Origin: Prochlorococcus sp. HOT208_60m_808G21
GTDB lineage: Bacteria; Cyanobacteriota; Cyanobacteriia; PCC-6307; Cyanobiaceae
Assembly (NCBI GenBank): GCA_002026015.1
Contig: MWOY01000103.1
Coordinates: forward strand, 1 to 52,140
Length of the DNA stretch: 52,140 nucleotides
Reading direction: 5' to 3'
Below, in pieces: positions 7,416 through 17,599 of this stretch. Below the pieces are notes generated by a model, which saw only the letters and a list, made by a program, of their open reading frames with translations, ran no database searches and was not told where the DNA came from. A program made the position numbers and the translations under genes. Each line of letters starts with the position of its first letter. Position 1 is the stretch's first letter.

Positions 7416-9857
7416 ATGGATAAGAAAAAGTTCACTTCCATCTCACTTCAAGAAGAAATGCAACGTTCTTATTTGGAGTATGCAATGAGTGTAATAGTTG
7501 GACGTGCTTTACCTGATGCGAGAGACGGTCTGAAACCTGTACAAAGAAGAATCATATTTGCGATGTACGAATTAGGTTTAACACCTGATAAACCATTTAG
7601 GAAGTGTGCAAGAGTTGTTGGAGATGTACTTGGAAAATACCATCCTCACGGAGATCAAGCAGTATATGATGCATTAGTAAAGCTAGTACAAAATTTTTCA
7701 ACTAAATATCCTACTCTTGACGGCCATGGGAATTTTGGATCCGTAGATAATGATCCACCGGCAGCAATGAGATATACTGAAACTAGATTAGCTCCAATAG
7801 CTCATAAAGGATTTCTTGAAGAAATTGGATCAGAAACAGTAAACTTTTCAAATAACTTTGACGGTTCTCAAAAAGAACCAGATGTTCTACCAGCCCAACT
7901 TCCATTTTTATTGTTGAACGGCTCATCAGGTATTGCTGTTGGCATGGCAACAAATATCCCGCCTCATAACCTAGGCGAAATTATAGATGGTTTAGTTGCC
8001 TTAGTAAAAAATAAAGATATTAGTGATAAACAACTTTCTAAAATTATAAAAGGACCTGATTTTCCTACTGGAGGAGAATTAATTTATAGTGATGCAATAG
8101 AAGAACTTTATCAAACTGGAAAAGGATCTATAACGATAAGAGGAGTTGTAAATACGGAAGAGGTAAATTTAGGCAAAGGGAAACATAAAAAAAATGCAAT
8201 AATCATTACGGAACTTCCTTACCAAATTAATAAATCAGGTTGGATTGAAAAACTTGCAGAACTTGTTAATTCAGGAAAGATTATTGGGATTTCTGATATT
8301 AGGGATGAGAGCGACAGAGATGGAATGAGAATTGTGATAGAACTAAAAAAAGATTCTAATTCTGAACTTGTTATTTCTAATTTATATAAAAAAACAACTC
8401 TCCAAACAAACTTTGGAGCAATCTTCTTAGCATTAATTAAAGGCAAGCCTGAACAACTAAACCTAAAAAAATATCTCAACTATTTTCTTGAATTTAGAGA
8501 AGAAACAATTAGAAAAAGAACTTATTATTTTCTAAAAAGCACTCTTGAGAAACTTGAAATATCAGAAGGGTTATCTAAAGCCACAAAAAACATAAAAAAG
8601 GTTGTAGAAATTATTGAAGAGTCAGAAAATTCTGCGAAAGCTAAATCAAAATTAATTGAAAATTTTTTCTTAACTGATAAACAAGCAAATTCAGTTTTGG
8701 ATATGCCACTTAGAAAATTAACAAATCTAGAAAAGAATCAAATTGAAAATGAAATAAAAAATTTGGAGAAAAAAAAGAATTATTTTCAAAAATTATTGAA
8801 TGACAGAGAATTATTACTTAAATTACTTATTGAAGAATTTTTAATATTAAAGAAAAAATATAATGTTATAAGAAAAACAAAAGTAATAAAAAATGTAAAT
8901 CAAAATGAAGAGTTAGAAACGCTTAATAATCAGATATTAGAAGAATTTATAAATAAAAAAACTAAATTATATATAGACAATAGACTTTATTTAAAAAAAA
9001 TGATTTCAAGTAATTATAAAAAATCATTTGAAGTTGTAAATAAAATTATAGATAATAAAAACATTCAAAAATTTATATGTAATATTGAAAAAAATATAAA
9101 ATTAATTGGAATCACAAACACTGGAAAAGTATTTAACATTGATTGGGAATCAAGTATTAATAAAGACTATAAATTAGATAATAAAATTCTTGGCAATATT
9201 CATCCTAGTGAAATAATAAATTTTCATTCAATTAAAAAAGACATTATAAATTATTTATGCATTTTAAATTCAGATGGAAGATTTAAAAAAGTTTTATTTG
9301 ATGAAGATATGATAAAAAGTAATAGAACTTTCACAATTACAAAATTAAAGAATAATCTAAAAACAATCGATTCATTTGTTTTTAATAAAAACAAAGATTT
9401 AATAGTATTAACTTCGATAGGAAGAATTCTTAAATTTAATTTATCAAATAAATTTTTAACACCAACTTCTAAACAATCCCAAGGATTAATACTTGCAAAA
9501 CTTTTACCAATGGAAAAAATCGTTTCTTGTTGTACTAATGATAATAGCCGAAATATTTTTTTATTATCTAAAAAAGGAAAAATCTTTTGTATCAATAGCA
9601 ATGAAATTTATTACTCAAATGAATACAGTTTGGGATATTTAAGTGAAAAAACCCAACTTAAAAACGATTACTTCTTAAAAGTAATAACAAGTAGCCATTA
9701 CCTTGACATTGAAACTAATAAAAATAAATCTGCAAGATTGGACCTAAATAAAATAAATTTCAAATCCAATAAAACAAATTTTTTAAATGATTTTTTAAAA
9801 TTAGATAAGGATGAATACCTTGAAAATTGTTTCCGACTTAAAAACTTTCTCAACTAA
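7416..9857 (+). CDS. DNA gyrase/topoisomerase IV subunit A
   Basis: This is the breakage-reunion subunit of a type IIA topoisomerase, which acts with a GyrB/ParE partner not in the window. The N-terminal part is highly conserved: [20 protein letters not shown], then [20 protein letters not shown], and [10 protein letters not shown] with the catalytic tyrosine at 120, then [11 protein letters not shown] coiled-coil arm follows at about 370-480. The C-terminal half, from about 480 to 813, is very rich in Lys, Asn and Ile and poorly conserved. I find no clear GyrA box (QRRGGKG type); the comparable place reads [11 protein letters not shown]. Many genomes of this group carry a second gyrA elsewhere, so this copy may serve as the topoisomerase IV-like subunit. 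It overlaps purF by 4 bases, tail to tail. Confidence 0.92.
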   Translation: MDKKKFTSISLQEEMQRSYLEYAMSVIVGRALPDARDGLKPVQRRIIFAMYELGLTPDKPFRKCARVVGDVLGKYHPHGDQAVYDALVKLVQNFSTKYPTLDGHGNFGSVDNDPPAAMRYTETRLAPIAHKGFLEEIGSETVNFSNNFDGSQKEPDVLPAQLPFLLLNGSSGIAVGMATNIPPHNLGEIIDGLVALVKNKDISDKQLSKIIKGPDFPTGGELIYSDAIEELYQTGKGSITIRGVVNTEEVNLGKGKHKKNAIIITELPYQINKSGWIEKLAELVNSGKIIGISDIRDESDRDGMRIVIELKKDSNSELVISNLYKKTTLQTNFGAIFLALIKGKPEQLNLKKYLNYFLEFREETIRKRTYYFLKSTLEKLEISEGLSKATKNIKKVVEIIEESENSAKAKSKLIENFFLTDKQANSVLDMPLRKLTNLEKNQIENEIKNLEKKKNYFQKLLNDRELLLKLLIEEFLILKKKYNVIRKTKVIKNVNQNEELETLNNQILEEFINKKTKLYIDNRLYLKKMISSNYKKSFEVVNKIIDNKNIQKFICNIEKNIKLIGITNTGKVFNIDWESSINKDYKLDNKILGNIHPSEIINFHSIKKDIINYLCILNSDGRFKKVLFDEDMIKSNRTFTITKLKNNLKTIDSFVFNKNKDLIVLTSIGRILKFNLSNKFLTPTSKQSQGLILAKLLPMEKIVSCCTNDNSRNIFLLSKKGKIFCINSNEIYYSNEYSLGYLSEKTQLKNDYFLKVITSSHYLDIETNKNKSARLDLNKINFKSNKTNFLNDFLKLDKDEYLENCFRLKNFLN

Positions 9858-11314
9858 GATTTATATTCATTTTCAACCCAATTTAAGTACTCTTGATTTA
9901 CCGTTCCAGTTACATAAGAACCAGTAAAGCAACTCATCTCCAAATCTTTAATAGGGGAATCACTTATTATAGATTTTCGCAAACTTTCAACACTTTGATA
10001 AACAAGATTATCAATTTCAAGATGATCAGCAATTTCACTTATTGTTCTATCGTGAGCTATTAATTCATCTCTATTAGGCATATTAATGCCATAAACATGA
10101 GGATAACGAACTGGAGGAGCTGCTGATGTAAAAAAAACTTTATTTGCACCTGCATCTTTAGCCATCTGAACAATCTCTTTTGAAGTGGTACCTCTTACTA
10201 TCGAGTCATCAACAATTAATACATTTTTATTTTTAAATTCTGCACTCATTGCATTCAATTTTTGTCTTACAGATTTCTTACGTCTCTGTTGACCAGGCAT
10301 TATGAATGTTCGGCCAACATATCTGTTTTTAAAAAAACCTTCCCTATATTCTATCCCTAACTGCCTTGCAACTTGCATTGCTGCAGGTCGAGAAGAATCA
10401 GGAATAGGCATAACTACATCAACATCTCCAGAATTAATTGTTTCTTTTATTGTTTCTGCCAAATAATCTCCCATCTTTAAACGAGCTTTATATACTGAAA
10501 TCCCATTCATAATTGAATCTGGCCTTGCTAGATAAACATATTCAAAAGCACAGGGAAATAACATTGGATTTTCAGAACATTGCTTAGAAAAAAACTCCCC
10601 ATTAAGATTTATAAAAACAGCTTCTCCAGGCTCCACATCCCTAACCACTTGATAATCGTTATTTTCAAGCACTAGAGATTCACTAGCAACCATCCACTCT
10701 TCTTTTTTTGTGATTAATGAAAGTCTTTTTCCTATTACTAAAGGCCTAATACCGAAAGGATCTCTAAATGCTAATAAACCATGTCCTGAAATTAATGCAA
10801 TTGAAGCATATGATCCCTGAATTCTTTTATGTAAAGATTTGACAGCATTAAAAATAATATCTGGTTCTAATTCTTGATTATTAATTTGTTCTTGTAATTC
10901 TGTCGCAAATACATTTAACAACATTTCAGTATCACTTGAAGAATTTGTATGCCGCTTATCAATATTAAATAATTGTTTTTCTAAATCTCTGGTATTTGTC
11001 AAATTTCCATTATGTATCAAAACAATTCCATAAGGAGCATTAACGTAAAAAGGCTGTGCTTCTTCTACACTTTCTGCTGATCCCTTAGTTGCATACCTAA
11101 CATGACCTAATCCAATTTTGCCGATTAAATTCCTCATATCTCTCGTTCTATAAGCAGTATTAACCTGACCTTTAGACTTATGAATATGAAAAACAGTATT
11201 TTCCATTGTTGCTATGCCTGTTGAGTCTTGACCTCTATGCTGCAAAAGCAAAAGACTATCGTAAATTTGTTGATTTACATCATCTGAAGAAACGATTCCA
11301 ACTATACCGCACAT
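9854..11314 (-). CDS. purF: Amidophosphoribosyltransferase
   Basis: PurF catalyses the committed step of purine synthesis, converting PRPP and glutamine to phosphoribosylamine. The protein begins [10 protein letters not shown], so the nucleophile Cys2 is exposed after Met removal and there is no propeptide. The Ntn glutaminase domain contains [22 protein letters not shown] and IHNGNLTN. The PRPP domain has [20 protein letters not shown] and the PRPP-binding motif [14 protein letters not shown] near residue 345. Length is 486, as usual. It lies 46 bases after purL on the same strand, so the two purine genes are probably one operon running away from the origin. Confidence 0.97.
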   Translation of the reverse strand: MCGIVGIVSSDDVNQQIYDSLLLLQHRGQDSTGIATMENTVFHIHKSKGQVNTAYRTRDMRNLIGKIGLGHVRYATKGSAESVEEAQPFYVNAPYGIVLIHNGNLTNTRDLEKQLFNIDKRHTNSSSDTEMLLNVFATELQEQINNQELEPDIIFNAVKSLHKRIQGSYASIALISGHGLLAFRDPFGIRPLVIGKRLSLITKKEEWMVASESLVLENNDYQVVRDVEPGEAVFINLNGEFFSKQCSENPMLFPCAFEYVYLARPDSIMNGISVYKARLKMGDYLAETIKETINSGDVDVVMPIPDSSRPAAMQVARQLGIEYREGFFKNRYVGRTFIMPGQQRRKKSVRQKLNAMSAEFKNKNVLIVDDSIVRGTTSKEIVQMAKDAGANKVFFTSAAPPVRYPHVYGINMPNRDELIAHDRTISEIADHLEIDNLVYQSVESLRKSIISDSPIKDLEMSCFTGSYVTGTVNQEYLNWVENEYKS

Positions 11315-11360
11315 AACTTAATATCTTAAAATTTTAATAGTTGAGAAATGTTTTTCATAT

Positions 11361-13709
11361 TTAAAAGTAACCTGAAATACTATTATTAAATTTTTCGGAT
11401 AATTCCTCAACCCTAATATTGCAGATATTTTTATCTTGAATTTTTATCTTAAGCGTTTCACTAGATACATACCCTATTTTTTTTACATAAACACTTGATG
11501 GAAAATTAATTTGATTTTGCTTTAAATAATTAAGCCATTCGTCTTGTTTCATTTTACTTATTGAAAAAATGATTCTTGAACCTCCTTCTGCAAACAATAA
11601 ATTATCGTCTCTATTTAAATCTTTCTTTAGTTCTATAGTTGAACCTTTTCCAGACAAAATACAACACTCTGCTAAAGCTATAGCTAAACCACCATCGCTG
11701 ATATCATGCGAAGAAACTACAAAACTTTTTGCAATAGCATTTCTTAAAAAACTCTGGCAAAACTTTTCATCCAGCAAATCTATTTTTGGAGGCCGACCTG
11801 TGATTTCTCCATGAAAATATTCCAAATAAGAACTAGCTGCAATTGTCATATCTGATTTATAAGAACCAATTATCCAAATTTGATCATCAATATTTTTCCA
11901 TTCACAACTTATAGCTTTTTCGACATTATCTATCTTTCCAACCATTCCAATAACTGGCGTAGGATTGATAGGAGTTATTACATTATCTTTATTTTTTGAT
12001 TCATTATACAAAGAAACATTACCTCCTGTAACAGGAGTTTCCAATGCTCTACAGGCTTCAGTAATTGCATTACATGAAGATGAAAGTTGCCAATATCCTA
12101 TTTCATTCTCTGGAGAAGAAAAATTTAAATTATTTGTAATTGCAACTGGTTCAGCCCCAACACAACTAACATTTCTAGCAGATTCTGCTACTGCAGCGGT
12201 AGTTCCTCTAAAAGGATCAAGAGCAACCCATCTACTATTACAATCAACTGAAGCAGCTACACCTGAAAATACTTTACTTTTATTTTTTTTATTTTGTTCC
12301 CTTAGTCTTATTACAGCTGCATCTGATTTTCCAGGTTTAAAAACTGTATTTGCCTGCACTTGAAAGTCATATTGATTATAAATCCATCTTTTAGAAGCTA
12401 TTGAGGGATTAGAAAGTAGTTTTAAAATGATTTCTGAATAAGAAAAATTCTTTTTTTCCTTCAATGAAAATATTTTTTGCTCATAAATTTCTGGTAAATC
12501 ATTTTCTTTCCATTCCCATTTCTTTAAAAGATAATCAGGTGGATTATTTATCACATTGTGAAAATTAACAGGAGTATCATCAGACAAGGCCGAAGTAGGT
12601 ATTTGGGCAACAATTTTTCCTTTATGTGAAATAATTACCTCATTAGTTCCTATAACTTGACCAATTACATTTGCATATAATCCCCACTTATTAAATTTTT
12701 GAATAAGATCATTAATTTTTTCTTCTTTAACGACAAACAACATTCTCTCTTGCGATTCAGATAATAAATATTGGTATGGAGACATATCATCTTCTCTCGA
12801 AGGCACTAAATCTAAATCAATAGATATACCTAGTTTTCCATTTGCAGCCATTTCTGCACTACTACATGTTAAACCTGCAGCACCCATATCTTGAGCTGCG
12901 ATTACATCTCCTGTTTTGAAAGCGTCCAAACAGGCTTCAATCAGACTTTTCTCAATAAATGGATCACCCACCTGAACTGCTGGTCTATCATCTAATGAGG
13001 TTGTAGTTAATTCTGAGCTGGCAAAACTAGCACCACCAACTCCATCTCTGCCAGTAGTATTACCAACATATAATACTGGTGATCCTATATTTTTAGCTCC
13101 TGAACAAACAATTTCATTAGTCTCTAAGAGTCCTAAAGCCATAACATTCACTAAAGGATTTCCAGAGTAACTATCATCGAAGTCAATTTCACCTCCAACA
13201 GTCGGCACACCAACACAATTCCCATAATGGGCAATACCAGATACAACTCCTCGCAGTAAATCAACATTAGATGATTTATCAAGGTTTCCGAATCTCAATG
13301 AATTCAATAATGCAATTGGCCTTGCACCCATTGTAAATATATCTCTTAAAATCCCTCCCACCCCTGTTGCCGCACCTTGAAAGGGTTCAATAGCAGAAGG
13401 ATGATTATGACTTTCTATTTTAAAAACAAGTTTTTGATTATTGCCAACATCAATAACTCCAGCATTTTCTCCAGGTCCAACTAAAACATTTTTACCTTTA
13501 GTGGGAAATTTAGATAATAAAGGTTTTGAATTTCTATAACAACAATGTTCAGACCACATAACCCCAAACATGCCTAATTCCGTTCTATTAGGTTTTCTAT
13601 TTAATCTTTTGCAAATTTCTTCGTAATCATCAAGTGTTAAATTTTCAACTTTCAATGCTTCATTAAGGTCATAATGAGCATGGTTTTCTCGATTTTCTTG
13701 ATTTATCAT
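11361..13709 (-). CDS. purL: Phosphoribosylformylglycinamidine synthase subunit II
   Basis: This is the ATP-dependent FGAM synthase of the purine pathway. At 782 residues it is the small PurL form that works with separate PurS and PurQ subunits, neither of which is here. Visible features are ELGMFGVMWSEHCCYRNS near residue 45, the substrate-binding HNHPSAIEPFQGAATGVGG, GAQDMGAAGLTCSS-like sequence and SHDISDGGLAIALAE near the C-terminus. The ATG is 3 bases after the stop of the PRC-barrel gene, suggesting coupling in a dnaN-PRC-purL-purF unit. Confidence 0.97.
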   Translation of the reverse strand: MINQENRENHAHYDLNEALKVENLTLDDYEEICKRLNRKPNRTELGMFGVMWSEHCCYRNSKPLLSKFPTKGKNVLVGPGENAGVIDVGNNQKLVFKIESHNHPSAIEPFQGAATGVGGILRDIFTMGARPIALLNSLRFGNLDKSSNVDLLRGVVSGIAHYGNCVGVPTVGGEIDFDDSYSGNPLVNVMALGLLETNEIVCSGAKNIGSPVLYVGNTTGRDGVGGASFASSELTTTSLDDRPAVQVGDPFIEKSLIEACLDAFKTGDVIAAQDMGAAGLTCSSAEMAANGKLGISIDLDLVPSREDDMSPYQYLLSESQERMLFVVKEEKINDLIQKFNKWGLYANVIGQVIGTNEVIISHKGKIVAQIPTSALSDDTPVNFHNVINNPPDYLLKKWEWKENDLPEIYEQKIFSLKEKKNFSYSEIILKLLSNPSIASKRWIYNQYDFQVQANTVFKPGKSDAAVIRLREQNKKNKSKVFSGVAASVDCNSRWVALDPFRGTTAAVAESARNVSCVGAEPVAITNNLNFSSPENEIGYWQLSSSCNAITEACRALETPVTGGNVSLYNESKNKDNVITPINPTPVIGMVGKIDNVEKAISCEWKNIDDQIWIIGSYKSDMTIAASSYLEYFHGEITGRPPKIDLLDEKFCQSFLRNAIAKSFVVSSHDISDGGLAIALAECCILSGKGSTIELKKDLNRDDNLLFAEGGSRIIFSISKMKQDEWLNYLKQNQINFPSSVYVKKIGYVSSETLKIKIQDKNICNIRVEELSEKFNNSISGYF

Positions 13710-13712
13710 TCT

Positions 13713-14420
13713 TTATATCCAAGGCTCATCTTCTTTTTTTTCACTTAACGGAATAGATGTTTTATCTTCATTATAAAAACTTTTTTGTCTAAAATCTAAG
13801 TTTTGGCTAATATCTTCATCTTCTTCAAGCCAATCCTCTAATCTATTAGAAGCCATATTTTTCATATCATCAAATCTATCAATAATTTTTTTTCCTTTTT
13901 GCATAAAATCATTCTTAATACTTGATTTTATTAAAGATAAATCATCTAAAGAATTAATTTCACAAAATACCAATCCAGGTTGTTGATCATTAATATTTTG
14001 AATATTTAATTTCCATCTGCTAGAACCTGGAATTTTAGGATTAGATCTAGAAACCAAGTAATATAAAATCTTACCCGTTTTCATTTCAAATAAAAAATCG
14101 GCAATAACTCCTATTTTTGATCCATTAACATTTATAAGATTAGCTTCTATTAAAGTTGGAAACCTATTTAAAGTTGCCAAATCAGAAATAGCAGGATCAC
14201 CTTTGACATATATTTCATTATCTATTATTTGAGAAATTTGATTTAATCGCCAAACATTTCTTTTTAAATCAAAATTTGAAGGGCGAGAGTACCATCCTAA
14301 AATTCGATGAACTGGGGGATGCATCCAAACATTTTCACCATTTCCGTAATTAAGGACCATATTCCCCTTAACACAATAATTTAATAATTCACTTAATAAA
14401 ATTTCTTTAGGTAATTTCAA
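13713..14420 (-). CDS. Conserved PRC-barrel-like protein
   Basis: This 235-residue protein, conserved in my memory between dnaN and purL of picocyanobacteria, has no proven function. The region ILGWYSRPSNFDLKRNVWRL, then LIEANLINVNGSKIGVIADFLFEMKTGKI, resembles PRC-barrel folds, which bind partner proteins or RNA-processing factors. The C-terminal ~70 residues are charged and probably disordered (LEDWLEEDEDIS and a Ser/Glu/Lys end). There is no signal peptide. It starts one base after the dnaN stop and ends 3 bases before the purL start, so it is probably cotranscribed with both. The fold assignment comes from sequence pattern only. Confidence 0.8.
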   Translation of the reverse strand: MKLPKEILLSELLNYCVKGNMVLNYGNGENVWMHPPVHRILGWYSRPSNFDLKRNVWRLNQISQIIDNEIYVKGDPAISDLATLNRFPTLIEANLINVNGSKIGVIADFLFEMKTGKILYYLVSRSNPKIPGSSRWKLNIQNINDQQPGLVFCEINSLDDLSLIKSSIKNDFMQKGKKIIDRFDDMKNMASNRLEDWLEEDEDISQNLDFRQKSFYNEDKTSIPLSEKKEDEPWI

Positions 14421-14421
14421 A

Positions 14422-15579
14422 TCAAGAACGAACCTGCACAGGCATAACTAAATAAGTAAAAGAATTGAGATTATCTTCTGGTACAAAAACAGCTGGAGTA
14501 GTTGCAATATTACACTTTAAAAGTACATTTTCAGAAGCAATAACTTTTAAACCTTCTAAAAGATATCTAACGTTAAATGCAATATCAAAATTTTCTCCAT
14601 TATAAGAAACAGGTATTGATTCATTTGCGTTTCCAATATCTTGGGCATCTGCACTGATAGAAGCTAAATCTGTATTATCTAATTTAATCTTTACAACACT
14701 ACTTTGCTGATCGGCTAAAACAGCAATTCTTTCAAGTGCATCAATTAATTTTTTTGTATTAAAATTCAAAATTTTTGAAAATGTATCAGGAATTAATTGC
14801 GAATAATTAGGATAAGTGCCTTCAAGGGTACGTGTTGTAATTATTTGACTAGAAGAAATAAATACTACTTGACCTTTGTCATAGAAAAGTTTTATTGATT
14901 TTTCTGAGCTTCTCAAAGATACGAGTTTCTCAATCTCCCTTAATGATCTAGTAGGAATAGTTACTGACAAATCACCATCATTTGAAGATAAATTTTCTTT
15001 ATGCTCGATATGTTCTTCGTTACCAATTAAAGCAACAGCCAATCTATGACCATCTGTAGAAGCAGACTCTAAATAATTTGGTTTGAAAGTAAAATTTACA
15101 CCTGTAAGTAATTGCTTTGAGTCATCATTACTACTAGCAAAAATGGTAGATTTTAAAGCTTTCAAAAAAGAACTGGGATCAATATTCAAAGAAGTACCAC
15201 TTTCAACAAATGGCAAATTAGGATATTCATCAGAGGGTATTCCCTTAAGATTAAAAGAACCTCTATCACTCTCTATTAAGATATTATCTGAATTCTCGTC
15301 AACTTCTAAAGAAACAGGAGTTTCATTGGGTAATTTATTAACTATTTCGGATAAAAGTTTTGAAGGTATAGTAATAGCTCCACTATTTTTAACAGTTCCA
15401 TCAAAAGAAGTTTGAATTCCTAGATTTAGATCAAATCCTGTCAAGCTAATTTTATTGGTTCCTTCATCAGCTGTTAAAAGTATATTTGCGAGAATTGGAT
15501 GTGTTGGTCTTGAAGCAACTGCTTTGCTCACTAGTTGTATAGCATTATTTAATTCATTTTGATTACAAATAATTTCCAT
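14422..15579 (-). CDS. dnaN: DNA polymerase III beta sliding clamp
   Basis: DnaN is the ring-shaped processivity clamp that loads onto DNA and tethers polymerase III. The 385-residue length and three-domain pattern fit. It shows MEIICNQNELNNAIQLVSKAV at the start (first 20 quoted here: MEIICNQNELNNAIQLVSKA), IPSKLLSEIVNKLP, TDGHRLAVA, TIPTRSLREIEK, EGTYPNYSQLIP near residue 255 and the C-terminal YLVMPVQVRS. It is the first gene left of the putative origin, transcribed away from it. No dnaA is adjacent, which is usual for cyanobacteria. Confidence 0.97.
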   Translation of the reverse strand: MEIICNQNELNNAIQLVSKAVASRPTHPILANILLTADEGTNKISLTGFDLNLGIQTSFDGTVKNSGAITIPSKLLSEIVNKLPNETPVSLEVDENSDNILIESDRGSFNLKGIPSDEYPNLPFVESGTSLNIDPSSFLKALKSTIFASSNDDSKQLLTGVNFTFKPNYLESASTDGHRLAVALIGNEEHIEHKENLSSNDGDLSVTIPTRSLREIEKLVSLRSSEKSIKLFYDKGQVVFISSSQIITTRTLEGTYPNYSQLIPDTFSKILNFNTKKLIDALERIAVLADQQSSVVKIKLDNTDLASISADAQDIGNANESIPVSYNGENFDIAFNVRYLLEGLKVIASENVLLKCNIATTPAVFVPEDNLNSFTYLVMPVQVRS

Positions 15580-15705
15580 CGGAATTTGGAACTTTTTACA
15601 AATACAATATACTTTTTTCGTAAATTAAATTCAATAAATTAATTTTTTATTTCTTACTAATATATAAATAAATAAATAAATAAAAAAATTAGTAGTAGTA
15701 GTCTT

Positions 15706-15723
15706 TGTGGAAACTGTGGAATG
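15706..15723 (-). promoter_or_regulatory. Two abutting DnaA-box-like 9-mers
   Basis: TGTGGAAAC (15706-15714) is followed directly by TGTGGAATG (15715-15723). On the minus strand these read GTTTCCACA and CATTCCACA, close to the TTTTCCACA/TTATCCACA DnaA box consensus with one or more mismatches. Their tandem arrangement beside AT-rich repeats, in the dnaN upstream gap, supports a role in initiation. Confidence 0.45.
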
Positions 15724-15887
15724 ATTAAATTAAATAGCTCGCCAAGCTAGTTTACGTGCACAAAAACATGTGTAAAAAATTTTTTATCTGTTGAATAGTT
15801 TTTTCTTTATGTGAAAATTTTAAATTTTTTCAACAAATAGAATTACCTATTATGTATTTTTTAACAACTGATGTTTGGTTTTAATTG

Positions 15888-15896
15888 ATTTCCACA
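15888..15896 (+). promoter_or_regulatory. DnaA-box-like 9-mer
   Basis: ATTTCCACA matches TTTTCCACA at 8 of 9 positions and lies opposite in orientation to the pair at 15706-15723. It is 21 bases from the thrC stop codon. Confidence 0.45.
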
Positions 15897-15916
15897 GACA
15901 CTTTTTGTTTTGGATT

Positions 15917-17020
15917 TTAATACCCTAAGATTTTAGTTATATTTTTTAATGAAGGTTCGATATTTTTCCTAAAAATAGCATCATTGTTTTTGATGGCGCA
16001 ATCAGGATCTTTTAAGCCATTTCCAGTAAGAACACAAACAATAGTCGATTCCTTCTGTATTCTATTTTTATTTTTAATCATTCCAGCAACTGATGCTGCA
16101 CTGGCAGGTTCACAAAATACTCCCTCTTTGGCAAGGATTTTATAAGCATTGATTATTTCTTCATCTGTAACTGACTGAAAATCTCCTTTACTTTCTCTTC
16201 TTACTTTTTTCGCTTTTTCTCTATTTACAGGATTCCCAATTCTTATTGCAGTTGCAATTGTTTCTGGATCTTTAACTATTATATTTTTTACTAATGGAGC
16301 AGAGCCTTCGGATTGAAAACCCATCATTACTGGTAATTTCAAATTTCTTTTTATGTTTGAATATTCTTTAAATCCCATCCAATAAGCAGTTATGTTTCCT
16401 GCATTACCCATTGGTATACAAAGCCAATCAGGCGCATAACCTAAGTCATCAACTATTTCAAAAGCTGCCGTCTTTTGTCCTTGTATTCGATATGGATTAA
16501 CAGAATTGACAAGTTCTATAGGATGTTCTGATGATAAATCTCTAACAATTTCAAGAGCTTTATCGAAGTTTCCATTAATAGATATTATCTCAGCGCCATA
16601 CATTAATGCTTGCGCAAGCTTTCCTTGTGCTACAAATCCTTCTGGGATTAAAACATAAGGTTTTAATCCTCCTCTCGAAGCATATGCAGCAGCAGCAGCA
16701 GAGGTATTTCCAGTACTTGCACAAATTACTGCTTCACGGCCTTCTTCTTTTGCTTTGCTAATTGCCATAGTCATACCACGATCTTTAAAAGATCCTGTTG
16801 GATTAAGGCCATCATATTTTAAAAAAACTTTTGTTCCATTTCCAATTAATTTGCTTATTGACTCGCTTAAAATCAGGGGTGTATTTCCTTCGTTGAGGGA
16901 AATAATAGGAGTTTTCTTTGTAACTGGGAGATATTGTTTATAGGCTTCTATTAGACCTGGCCATCTTTTTTTTCTATAATTAAAACCAAGTTTATTTTTG
17001 ATTTTATTTAATAACACCAT
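15917..17020 (-). CDS. thrC: Threonine synthase
   Basis: ThrC is a PLP enzyme that converts O-phosphohomoserine to threonine. The PLP lysine is Lys79 in [11 protein letters not shown]. Other motifs are EGNTPL near 44, [20 protein letters not shown] and a C-terminal [12 protein letters not shown]. The length of 367 residues fits the bacterial short form. The gene points toward the putative origin with its 3' end. It follows the DUF1400 gene by 6 bases on the same strand, which suggests a unit ABC1 kinase, DUF1400, thrC. Confidence 0.96.
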   Translation of the reverse strand: MVLLNKIKNKLGFNYRKKRWPGLIEAYKQYLPVTKKTPIISLNEGNTPLILSESISKLIGNGTKVFLKYDGLNPTGSFKDRGMTMAISKAKEEGREAVICASTGNTSAAAAAYASRGGLKPYVLIPEGFVAQGKLAQALMYGAEIISINGNFDKALEIVRDLSSEHPIELVNSVNPYRIQGQKTAAFEIVDDLGYAPDWLCIPMGNAGNITAYWMGFKEYSNIKRNLKLPVMMGFQSEGSAPLVKNIIVKDPETIATAIRIGNPVNREKAKKVRRESKGDFQSVTDEEIINAYKILAKEGVFCEPASAASVAGMIKNKNRIQKESTIVCVLTGNGLKDPDCAIKNNDAIFRKNIEPSLKNITKILGY

Positions 17021-17026
17021 GATTGT

Positions 17027-17599
17027 TTAATTTGGTTTGATTTTTTCTAAAGGTGAATTGGTAAAAAAGGTTAATAATTCTGAAATAGATTCTACTTTAT
17101 TCATAACTTTGCTCAAAGCACTTACATCTAAAATTACAGTTTTAGTTGGATATCCTTCAAAAAAATTTATCAGATTTATTTTTCCATTTCCTATGTTAAT
17201 ACCTTGAATCACGCTTGCTCTAAGGGCTAGCATGCCTGTTCTTTTATCAGTTGCTCTGGGTGGGTGGATAATAGTTGAAAGTCTTGTTAAAAAAACATTC
17301 CCTATTTCAGAATATACTAGTTTGCTTGCGATGGTAATAGGAACTTCAAAATCTTTGTTTAAAACTGTTCTGATGTCTTTATCGGTAGACCCGGTTGCTT
17401 TTAAAATTCTCTTTAATTTTTTAGTGGATTTACCTTCCTTAGCAAAATTTTTTAAAGAATCCACTTTAATTGTTCTAGAAAATATGCTGTATGTGATCTT
17501 AATTTCTTCAGCAGCATTAGCTTTTGGAGCATTTAAAAATATTGGAGAAATTACTAAAATAAAAAATATTTTAAATATAAAAATCTTTCTAAGTTTCAT
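17027..17599 (-). CDS. Exported DUF1400-type protein
   Basis: This 190-residue protein has a signal peptide (basic MKLRK start, hydrophobic stretch to about residue 22, then NAPKANAAEE). The body (EEIKITYSIFSRTIKVDSLK, FAKEGKSTKKLKRILK, then DIRTVLNKDFEVP) resembles DUF1400. In other cyanobacteria that domain precedes an alpha/beta hydrolase. No hydrolase domain is present here, so this is a stand-alone DUF1400 of unknown function. The ATG follows directly on the stop of the ABC1 kinase gene, so translation is probably coupled. Confidence 0.8.
   Translation of the reverse strand: MKLRKIFIFKIFFILVISPIFLNAPKANAAEEIKITYSIFSRTIKVDSLKNFAKEGKSTKKLKRILKATGSTDKDIRTVLNKDFEVPITIASKLVYSEIGNVFLTRLSTIIHPPRATDKRTGMLALRASVIQGINIGNGKINLINFFEGYPTKTVILDVSALSKVMNKVESISELLTFFTNSPLEKIKPN

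Larger units (their letters stand above)
15580..15916. other. Putative replication origin region (dnaN-thrC intergenic gap)
   Basis: This 337-base gap is the longest non-coding stretch in the window and is extremely AT-rich. It contains five tandem TAAA units (15665-15684), four tandem AGT units (15691-15702) and three sequences resembling the TTTTCCACA-type DnaA box reported for cyanobacteria. A 7-bp inverted repeat is also present (TGTTGAA at 15790-15796, TTCAACA at 15829-15835). dnaN transcription starts from here. In related genomes the gap between dnaN and thrC is where coordinate numbering begins and where the origin is assumed. I have not computed GC skew. Confidence 0.6.

Noticed and set aside
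11965..12363. 132-codon frame antisense to purL
   Set aside because: It lies wholly inside a strongly conserved purL frame and has no recognisable domain or start context.
15665..15702. TAAA and AGT short tandem repeats as a mobile-element or integration scar
   Set aside because: No flanking duplication or integrase. They are better read as AT-rich origin-type sequence or simple slippage.
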